From an uncultured Prevotellaceae bacterium (GTDB lineage Bacteria; Bacteroidota; Bacteroidia; Bacteroidales; Bacteroidaceae), in NCBI GenBank assembly GCA_902803475.1, contig CADCPZ010000074.1, forward strand, positions 1 to 33,590: 33,590 bases of DNA. Direction: 5' to 3'. The position numbers were made by a program, and so were the translations under genes. Of the stretch, positions 18,001 to 23,502 are shown piece by piece. The notes below the pieces were generated by a model. The model saw nothing but the letters and a program-made list of their open reading frames with translations, had not been told where the DNA came from and did not search any database. Numbering within the stretch: the first letter of the stretch is position 1; each line of letters starts with the position of its first letter.

Positions 18001-20018
18001 GAAAACTGGCATCGTCGGCTGATACAGACCTGATGGGTGTGAAGATCACGAGCGACAAGAGTGTGCTGAAACAAGGAGTACCCTCACAGCTCAGCATCAA
18101 GGGGTATAACTATAACAAAGAGGAGATAAATGTGTCGCCGACTTGGGAAACGACCGATGGTGTCATTACTGCAACAGGCCTGTTTACACCAGCCAACTAT
18201 GGAAAGGTGAACGTCAGCGCGATTGTTGAGGGAATGAAAGCTACAAAAACGCTGCCTGTAGAAGAAGGGCTGCGCCTTACCAGCCTGTCATTCGAACTCG
18301 ACAAAGATCCCATCATCGGACAGACTGTTCCCTACACCGCATCTGGCATCGACCAGTTTGGTGCTCCTTATCAGGGTGCTGCGCCGACATTCAACTTCTA
18401 TGAGGTAAACGATAACGAGGAGTTAGTACCCACAACGAACGCTATCCTCAACATAGAAGAAAAGACGTTCACAGCGATGGTGGCAGGAAAGTATGCCATC
18501 GTGATGACACAAGGGGAACTCAGCAAGACGGTATATGTACGAGGTATCGGACCGACGGGCTTACGATACAGCGATATTCCGGCTGTGGAAGATGCACCGA
18601 GCATGAGCGGAAAACTGCCGCTTTTCGTAGGACAGGAGTCGCCGAACATGAACTTCGACTATAACGGAGGTTCGCTCTATGGTACCGACCACTTCCCTGT
18701 ACCGACAATCGGTGGCGCAACCGCAAACGCCCTCTTTGTATCAAAGCTTGGAACATTCGGATTCGGAGCACTCAACAACCTCGATATCTCCGACTATAAT
18801 ATGATCCATGCAGACATATTCGTTGCCAACGATGCTCCCGCTTTCAGCTTCCACACAGAAGGAGCACCAGCCAACAAGGTGTATGCCAAACCGCTTCAGG
18901 CAGGACAGTGGAACACCGTTGACCTGCCCATTAGCAATACGACGCTGAACTGGCTCTTCTTCTCGTTCAACGACTACAAGGCAGGAGACAATGAGGCTTT
19001 GATAACAAATGTATATCTCTACAAGGAAACAAGTGACAAGATCTTCGTGGGAAGTCCTGACTCCAAGGGTCTGGTAACGGTGACGACCTTCGGAGCAGGT
19101 ATCAACGATGCCAATAAAGCACAATTCCTCAATGATGTGGCAGCACTGCCAAAGAATGCTACGGCGATTGATTTGAGTGCGATTGCACTGAACAATACCA
19201 CGCCGATGATGATCAGCACACCAAACAATCCCAATGTGATCATAATCCTCAGTGGATCGGGTGGTGACGACAATGCGGCTTCTGACCAACTGGCAAAGAT
19301 TAGCAATACGCAAAACGTGGTTTATAACTCTGGCGGATGGCATCTGCCACTGAAAGCAACTGGCTACAAGGTGGTCTTCGAAGACGGATATCCCGTTTAT
19401 CCTGTAAACTTCGGACGGCGTACGACGCTCACCTATAGCAGAACCTTCCCTGCCAACAGCTATGGTACTATCTGTCTGCCGCGAGATGTGACAACAATAC
19501 CGACAGGTCTGAAAGTCTATGAGCTGACGGGTGCGACAGCCAATGGTATCGAATTTATCAGTGTGGCAACAATGACAGCCTATAAACCTTATATCATAAG
19601 GAACCTGACAAATGCTCCTGTGACACTCACCATCGATGCCAAAGCAGGAAATATGGAATTGGCTAAAACGGCTGCAGATTTGAAGAAAATAGTAGAAAAC
19701 GTCGATTTCATCGGTAATTTCCGACAATTCCAAGTAACGGGCAATGAAGGTTATGCTGCTTTCCGCACGACAGGACAGATGGCGTGGTTAGACAATGCCG
19801 GCACAACAGTGGGATCATTCCGTGCTTACCTTTCTGGTCTTACCAGCAGTCAGCTGGCACATGGTGCTTCCTTCGATGGGGTAACCGGAATATCTGTATT
19901 GGTTGACAACAAAACAGCTTTCAATGTATGGTACGACCTGAACGGCCGCCGTTTGAGTGGAAAGCCAACCAGCAAGGGCATCTATATTCATCAGGGCAAA
20001 AAGGTGGTTATAAGATGA
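15012..20018 (+). CDS. Secreted GH81 endo-beta-1,3-glucanase with discoidin and Ig-like domains (1668 residues)
   Basis: It cleaves beta-1,3-glucans internally (laminarin, curdlan, yeast or algal glucan). Residues 1-19 are a signal peptide. GH81 hallmarks: VPIPTNDWWTDMI (about 65-77) and LWSYPQYVQG; the WGGKGL segment near 435; TYNDHHFHYGYF with Asp502, matching the catalytic acid; MDPWAGHCYAGGMGDGAGNG; then QESTSES with Glu575 and Glu579 in the base position of the family. The catalytic module ends near residue 860. A discoidin (F5/8C, CBM32-like) domain spans about 870-1000 (NATDGKTSTRWGS, YVRLVGVKRG, LYEFEVYG). Ig-like domains lie at about 1010-1190 and a beta-sandwich module at about 1200-1345. 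The shared C-terminal domain (YGTICLPRDVTTIPTGLKVY...FRAYLSGL) follows, and the tail is YDLNGRRL...GIYIHQGKKVVIR. With the GH64 enzyme it makes this island a beta-1,3-glucan system. Its stop overlaps the next start (ATGA). Confidence 0.95.
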   Translation: MKKILLTILMAMPAIGLLAQEPVQVGKGSYAAYAPLAKSRTDQHGGDQSMYMQYRNLYIVEEAGVPIPTNDWWTDMINGDRGRSGKEVTGHLWSYPQYVQGMKYGLDIHYPKYWVDNGTEMKAQSKLMIKCGEDFNATQPLAEKWSDWTVTFSETSDTKKMTTTLAHGVPFTWTELTNINPIITAVKTGNDGADNKLNGSVLVSFTDENGTALTGTQTVSRFIVKISNTETADLYGVYLPAGSSVTFADGEAKIIYNGAKQFVVVALLKQNSDLTTFATYAYSKPTDTKVSWNYNGSGTLTTNWKVTAEDLRTGAAATDVLQGVIPHHYRKNTNDKANGTITNLSFFGSQVYQTPRGKLKLVAGNNLDISYKFTGILPWYPVPHDFEGTDANTGHTGLGSVANAFDSEKMLTMLANYAQKGEFGGDTYWGGKGLTQMALNMAFAREMNNEELFNTCHDRLKEALVNWLTYTPGEDNFFFAYDPRFHGLIGYNTSYDSDTYNDHHFHYGYFTLAAAMLCLVDDDFKQNYGEMVKLIVRDYNNYKRDDWACFLRMMDPWAGHCYAGGMGDGAGNGQESTSESMQGWGGMYLLGVALGDNELRDAGIFGWVSESRATAEYWFDRHGTAIDAAFHTSASTDKDEFNIDYAKFTHKKNGEVDYIQPWSSNLTSHGIGWWTWFGGDPVFMQGIQWMPISPALDYLGEDKAFAEWDYQYLMRIKEHAGWDGQGGIGGATLRDSDWGNVVLSYRQWGDPDDAAAIFDEGWAGGWPTMTTSSTNGITYFVTHSHRSYGDIDWTVTANYPTARAYKKGSTAYHVAYNPTNAPITVSYSDGAEFTVPARQMKCKELDYAAVTKVYPVDTSEPDLREELAMKNLALEKPCTESSHENAGTLKENATDGKTSTRWGSAHKDNEWLQVDLGENAYIYKVRVLWEASYASEYRIELRDTENGTVTYSKTGTGKANDWTEINLGDHAGRYVRLVGVKRGTGYGTSLYEFEVYGKLASSADTDLMGVKITSDKSVLKQGVPSQLSIKGYNYNKEEINVSPTWETTDGVITATGLFTPANYGKVNVSAIVEGMKATKTLPVEEGLRLTSLSFELDKDPIIGQTVPYTASGIDQFGAPYQGAAPTFNFYEVNDNEELVPTTNAILNIEEKTFTAMVAGKYAIVMTQGELSKTVYVRGIGPTGLRYSDIPAVEDAPSMSGKLPLFVGQESPNMNFDYNGGSLYGTDHFPVPTIGGATANALFVSKLGTFGFGALNNLDISDYNMIHADIFVANDAPAFSFHTEGAPANKVYAKPLQAGQWNTVDLPISNTTLNWLFFSFNDYKAGDNEALITNVYLYKETSDKIFVGSPDSKGLVTVTTFGAGINDANKAQFLNDVAALPKNATAIDLSAIALNNTTPMMISTPNNPNVIIILSGSGGDDNAASDQLAKISNTQNVVYNSGGWHLPLKATGYKVVFEDGYPVYPVNFGRRTTLTYSRTFPANSYGTICLPRDVTTIPTGLKVYELTGATANGIEFISVATMTAYKPYIIRNLTNAPVTLTIDAKAGNMELAKTAADLKKIVENVDFIGNFRQFQVTGNEGYAAFRTTGQMAWLDNAGTTVGSFRAYLSGLTSSQLAHGASFDGVTGISVLVDNKTAFNVWYDLNGRRLSGKPTSKGIYIHQGKKVVIR

Positions 20019-20236
20019 AGCAAAAAGAATCTTATATATTGCCAACTACTGATACAACAGCGGTGGCTGCCTGCAACGATATGATGCAGGCAAGCCACGG
20101 CTTTCCACAAGTCAGCGCCGACGACAATTCCATCACATACGAACAAACCGACGACTCTTTCGGAAGTGACGAAAGCGTTGCGGCAAAAGGTATTGAGATG
20201 TGGAATGCGGACTGGGAAGAGGAAGAGGAGCTTTGA
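20015..20236 (+). CDS. Small acidic protein, YIxP / A-[RK]-G family, copy D (73 residues)
   Basis: Function unknown. It starts MKQKESYILP, has NDMMQASHGF in the middle, then VAAKGIEMWNADWEEEEEL at the end. The ATG overlaps the GH81 stop codon in an ATGA arrangement, so translation is probably coupled. Compared with the other copies it has one extra residue before YI, Lys in place of Arg in the A-[RK]-G motif, and a single Cys (residue 20). It has no signal peptide or membrane segment. The 3' end runs into a perfect palindrome that includes the stop codon region. Confidence 0.8.
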   Translation: MKQKESYILPTTDTTAVAACNDMMQASHGFPQVSADDNSITYEQTDDSFGSDESVAAKGIEMWNADWEEEEEL

Positions 20237-20291
20237 GACTGACGTCTCAAAGGTAGGCGGAACAACCTTTGAGACTGACGTCTCGAAGGTA
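20231..20291. repeat. Twin 25-base direct repeats, each a palindrome
   Basis: Copies at 20231-20255 and 20267-20291 differ by one base. Each contains CTTTGAGAC, a TGAC loop, and the complementary GTCTC[A/G]AAG, followed by GTA; the stem is 9 base pairs. The first copy overlaps the stop of the small acidic protein gene. No T-run follows, so a terminator role is uncertain; it may act as a transcript 3' end or be a genome-wide intergenic palindrome. Confidence 0.75.
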
Positions 20292-20327
20292 AGATACACC
20301 TCGGCATAAAAAATAAACAAGTTTATT

Positions 20328-20358
20328 TTGTTCTGCCCTCGGTTTTCATTACCTTTGC
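20328..20358 (+). promoter_or_regulatory. Promoter of argS
   Basis: TTG at 20328-20330, 19 bases of spacing, then TACCTTTGC at 20350-20358, 28 bases before the ATG at 20387. Confidence 0.8.
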
Positions 20359-20386
20359 AGCGATTTTTGTAAATATAGCATTGAAG

Positions 20387-22261
20387 ATGAAGATAGAAGC
20401 ACAGATTACAAGTAGCGTGATGGCCGCCGTAAAGGAACTCTACGGTCAGGAGGTACCAGAGAAAATGGTGGCATTGCAGAAGACGAGAAGTGATTTTGAA
20501 GGAAACCTCACACTGGTGGTGTTCCCCTTCCTGAAAATGTCGAAGAAAAAGCCGGAAGATACGGCGCAGGAGATAGGTGAATACCTACAGAAAAACTGTA
20601 CGGCCATTGAAAAATTCAATGTGGTAAAGGGTTTCTTGAACCTCGTCATTGCTTCTACAGCATGGGTCCAGCTGCTCATGGATATCGACAAAAATGAGAA
20701 ATGGGGCTATCAGAGTGCGCACGAGGATTCTCCCCTCGTGATGATAGAATACTCTTCTCCAAACACGAATAAACCGCTACACTTAGGTCATGTGCGCAAC
20801 AACCTGCTCGGCTGGTCTTTGGCGCAGATCATGGAAGCCAACGGCAACAAGGTTGTCAAGACGAATATAGTCAACGACCGCGGTATTCATATCTGCAAGT
20901 CGATGCTCGCCTGGCAGAAATGGGGCAACGGAGAAACGCCAGCATCCAGCGGAAAGAAAGGCGATCACCTCATTGGCGACTACTATGTAGCGTTCGACAA
21001 ACACTACCGCGAAGAGGTGAAGGAACTCAAAGCGAAGTTCATCGCGGAAGGACTGGATGAGGAAAAAGCAGAGGAACGTGCCAAAAACGAGGCTCCACTC
21101 ATCGTCGAGGCTCACGACATGCTGGTGCGTTGGGAACAGAACGACCCTGAGGTACGCGCCCTGTGGAAGAAGATGAACGACTGGGTGTATGCCGGTTTCG
21201 ATGAGACCTATAAGGCTTTAGGCGTTTCGTTCGATAAAATTTACTACGAGTCAGACACCTATCTTGAAGGAAAGAAGAAGGTGGAAGAAGGTCTGGAGAA
21301 AGGACTGTTCTTCCGCAAAGAAGACAATAGTGTATGGGCCGACCTCACCAATGAGGGACTTGACCAGAAACTGCTGTTGCGCAGCGATGGAACCAGCGTT
21401 TATATGACTCAGGACATCGGTACGGCACAGATGCGTTTCCAAGACTACCCCATCAACAAAATGATTTATGTGGTGGGCAACGAACAGAACTATCACTTCC
21501 AGGTGTTGTCGATACTGCTTGACCGCTTAGGCTTTGAGTGGGGCAAGGAACTGGTACACTTCTCTTATGGAATGGTGGAACTGCCGAACGGCAAGATGAA
21601 GAGCCGTGAGGGTACCGTAGTCGATGCCGACGAATTGATTGCCGCCATGATTGCTGATGCCCGCAAGACCAGCGACGAACTGGGTAAGTTCAATGATATG
21701 ACGGAGGAAGAAAAGCAGGAGATTGCCCGTATCGTGGGACTGGGTGCGCTGAAATACTTCATCCTGAAGGTCGATGCCCGCAAGAACATGCTATTCAACC
21801 CTGAGGAGTCTATTGACTTCAATGGTAATACGGGACCTTTCATTCAATATACCCATGCTCGTATCCGCTCAATACTTCGTAAGAGCGAGGGAACGAGGGA
21901 GAGAGAGAACGAAGGAACGAGAATAGAATCATCTTCTGAGTCTCAAGCAGAAAGCTCTAACCTCGCTTCCTCGCTCCCTCGTTCTCTCGCTCTCAATGAA
22001 AAAGAAATCGACCTCATCCAGAAGCTCAATGAGTTTGGGGCTACTGTTGAACAGGCAGGAAAAGACTATTCGCCCAGCGGCATTGCAAACTACTGCTATG
22101 AGTTAACGAAGCAGTTCAACCAATTCTACCACGACTACAGCATCTTGAATGCTGACACTGAAGAACAGAAATCTTTCCGTCTGGTGTTGGCACGAAATGT
22201 TGCGAAAACCATCAAGAACGGTATGGCACTCCTCGGTATTGAAGTGCCGGAGAGAATGTAA
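20387..22261 (+). CDS. argS: Arginyl-tRNA synthetase
   Basis: Class I aminoacyl-tRNA synthetase that charges tRNA-Arg with arginine in the cytosol. Visible features: the N-terminal additional domain (residues 1-100); SSPNTNKPLHLGHVRNN with the HIGH-type motif HLGH; NIVNDRGIHICKSMLAWQK; YMTQDIGTA; VGNEQNYHFQVL; the KMSK-region variant GKMKSREGTVVDADEL; and the C-terminal anticodon-binding helices (LARNVAKTIKNGMALLGIEVPERM). The ATG at 20387 is chosen over an upstream TTG at 20381. The length, 624 residues, is slightly above the usual Bacteroidetes size because of a polar insert at about residues 499-536 (Ser, Glu and Arg rich) between THARIRSILRK and EKEIDLIQKL; its DNA is an inverted repeat. 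It is alone in its unit, with a bidirectional terminator downstream. Confidence 0.97.
   Translation: MKIEAQITSSVMAAVKELYGQEVPEKMVALQKTRSDFEGNLTLVVFPFLKMSKKKPEDTAQEIGEYLQKNCTAIEKFNVVKGFLNLVIASTAWVQLLMDIDKNEKWGYQSAHEDSPLVMIEYSSPNTNKPLHLGHVRNNLLGWSLAQIMEANGNKVVKTNIVNDRGIHICKSMLAWQKWGNGETPASSGKKGDHLIGDYYVAFDKHYREEVKELKAKFIAEGLDEEKAEERAKNEAPLIVEAHDMLVRWEQNDPEVRALWKKMNDWVYAGFDETYKALGVSFDKIYYESDTYLEGKKKVEEGLEKGLFFRKEDNSVWADLTNEGLDQKLLLRSDGTSVYMTQDIGTAQMRFQDYPINKMIYVVGNEQNYHFQVLSILLDRLGFEWGKELVHFSYGMVELPNGKMKSREGTVVDADELIAAMIADARKTSDELGKFNDMTEEEKQEIARIVGLGALKYFILKVDARKNMLFNPEESIDFNGNTGPFIQYTHARIRSILRKSEGTRERENEGTRIESSSESQAESSNLASSLPRSLALNEKEIDLIQKLNEFGATVEQAGKDYSPSGIANYCYELTKQFNQFYHDYSILNADTEEQKSFRLVLARNVAKTIKNGMALLGIEVPERM
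21883..21992. repeat. Inverted repeat inside argS
   Basis: GAGCGAGGGAACGAGGGAG at 21883-21901 is complementary to 21974-21992 at 18 of 19 positions, with 72 bases between. The surrounding GAGRGAAC-type sequence is purine-rich on one side and pyrimidine-rich on the other, unlike the rest of argS. It keeps the reading frame and adds a low-complexity loop to the protein. Confidence 0.8.
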
Positions 22262-22292
22262 GAAGGTTGATGTATGAAGTTTCCTTTAAAAT

Positions 22293-22325
22293 AAATAGGG
22301 TTTGCAATTTTTGCAAACCCTATTT
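22293..22325. terminator. Bidirectional terminator between argS and the lipoprotein gene
   Basis: AAATAGGGTTTGCAA pairs perfectly with TTGCAAACCCTATTT (15 base pairs) around a TTT loop. It can serve both convergent genes. Confidence 0.9.
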
Positions 22326-22334
22326 GTTTGGATA

Positions 22335-22820
22335 TTAGAATACCAACGTATTGGTACATTCTTTGCCGTTAACCTTTTCGAGGTCTGCCTTTGGCACTTT
22401 GCCCTTGAAGGTGATATCAACCTCTTCGCCAGCTGCTTTGGGGAACCATTCTACGAGCTTCTTCTGATTCTCCTCATCAGCAACCAGTTTAATCTCAACG
22501 TCCTTGTTGTCTTCGTCACGACCGCTGATCCACAGTTCGCTGGTCTCACGAGCCTCTTTCACCTCGGTCTTGTCACCATGCTTGATTTTTACAGTAGCTG
22601 CAACATCCAATATATCACCTTCGCCTGTTACCTCGAAGCTGATAGGTGCGCCTAATTCTGGGAGGAAGCAGTTTGGACCAGTGGTACCAGTAATGTTGTT
22701 TTTAACTGAGAAGGTAAATCCTTCTGTTGCTGCTTTCTCGCCTTCTCCTTCTGTTTGCTGCTTGTTGCCACAAGAAACCATCATAGCAACAGCTGCCATC
22801 AAAAATAAGATCTTTTTCAT
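22335..22820 (-). CDS. Small lipoprotein of unknown function (161 residues)
   Basis: The N-terminus MKKILFLMAAVAMMVSCGN is a lipoprotein signal peptide with a lipobox ending at Cys17, so the mature protein is probably lipid-anchored. The mature part begins with a Gln/Glu/Gly-rich linker (about residues 18-32). It then forms a predicted beta-rich domain of about 125 residues (FTFSVKNNITGTTGPNCF, ISFEVTGEGDILDVAATVKI, VDITFKGKVPK), with no motif I can assign. It may be a small Ig-like or immunoglobulin-fold envelope protein, but that is only a guess from strand pattern. It is a single-gene unit convergent with argS and divergent from the thioesterase gene. Confidence 0.85.
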   Translation of the reverse strand: MKKILFLMAAVAMMVSCGNKQQTEGEGEKAATEGFTFSVKNNITGTTGPNCFLPELGAPISFEVTGEGDILDVAATVKIKHGDKTEVKEARETSELWISGRDEDNKDVEIKLVADEENQKKLVEWFPKAAGEEVDITFKGKVPKADLEKVNGKECTNTLVF

Positions 22821-22929
22821 AATTGATTATTATTAGGTTTGTTCTATAAAACATAGAATAAACGGAGAAAAACATGAATTATTGTGTCATTATTTGTTTT
22901 TTAGGTACGATTTGCTTAAGATAACAAAT

Positions 22930-22961
22930 TTGCGTATCCAATTTTTTTTTTCTAACTTTGC
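22930..22961 (+). promoter_or_regulatory. Promoter of the thioesterase gene
   Basis: TTG at 22930-22932, 20 bases of spacing, then TAACTTTGC at 22953-22961, 32 bases before the ATG at 22993. Confidence 0.75.
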
Positions 22962-22992
22962 AGCCGCAAATCTTAATTTTAAACTTACAACA

Positions 22993-23421
22993 ATGATAGA
23001 AGAAAGAAATACAGAATTCCATCACGTGATGCCTCTGCAAATACGTTTCAATGATGTTGACAAGTTCGGACATGTCAACAATACCATTTATTTTGAGTTC
23101 TACGATACCACCAAAACAAACTATTTCGCCAGCGTCTGTCCACATGTTGACTGGGAACAGATTGCCATTGTGGTAGTGAAGATTGAGGCAGAGTTCATGT
23201 CACAGATTAAAGCCAACGACCATATCGCAGGCCGCACACGTGTATCAAAGATTGGAAACAAGAGCTTTCACCTGGAACAGGATGTTATCGATACTGATAC
23301 GCAGGAAGTAAAGAGCCGCTGCCTTTCCATCATGGTACTCTACGACCTGAAACAGCAACAAGCCATTCCCTTCCCCGATGAATGGCGTAAAGCCATCAGC
23401 GAATACGATGGATTAGCATAG
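22993..23421 (+). CDS. Hotdog-fold acyl-CoA thioesterase (4HBT / YbgC-FadM type)
   Basis: A 142-residue single-domain hotdog protein. The signature IRFNDVDKFGHVNNTIYFEFYDTTKTNYF matches the 4-hydroxybenzoyl-CoA thioesterase family, with the catalytic Asp in FNDVDKFGHVNN. The following VVVKIEAEFMSQIKANDHI and GNKSFHLEQDV strands fit the rest of the fold. It probably hydrolyses acyl-CoA or acyl-carrier thioesters in the cytosol; the substrate cannot be told from sequence. The ATG at 22993 is chosen because it follows the promoter by 32 bases and gives the normal family length; an earlier start at 22882 would lie upstream of the promoter. It stands alone, convergent with secDF across a shared terminator. 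Confidence 0.9.
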   Translation: MIEERNTEFHHVMPLQIRFNDVDKFGHVNNTIYFEFYDTTKTNYFASVCPHVDWEQIAIVVVKIEAEFMSQIKANDHIAGRTRVSKIGNKSFHLEQDVIDTDTQEVKSRCLSIMVLYDLKQQQAIPFPDEWRKAISEYDGLA

Positions 23422-23448
23422 AATATCATAACCAAGTTCTGATAAAAC

Positions 23449-23483
23449 AAAGAGGGAATTGCCAAAAGCAATTCCCTCTTTTA
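23449..23483. terminator. Bidirectional terminator between thioesterase gene and secDF
   Basis: AAAGAGGGAATTGC pairs perfectly with GCAATTCCCTCTTT around a 5-base loop, with TTTTA after it on the plus strand and an A-rich run before it that serves as the T-run on the minus strand. Confidence 0.9.
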
Positions 23484-23502
23484 TGTTTATGATCGAGGAT
23501 GA

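Noticed and set aside
18741..19733. Long antisense frame (330 codons) opposite the GH81 C-terminal part
   Set aside because: Same reason: a shadow of a conserved coding region, with no start signals or domains.
1..20236. SusC/SusD pair or a hybrid two-component regulator in the glucan island
   Set aside because: All large frames were read and none shows a TonB-dependent receptor, SusD, histidine kinase or response regulator domain.
20231..20291. Possible CRISPR array (25-base repeats, 36-base period)
   Set aside because: Only two copies, an 11-base gap, each copy a full palindrome, and no cas genes nearby.
22882..22992. Upstream start of the thioesterase
   Set aside because: The region contains the -33 and -7 boxes, so the extension would not be transcribed; the family length fits the ATG at 22993.
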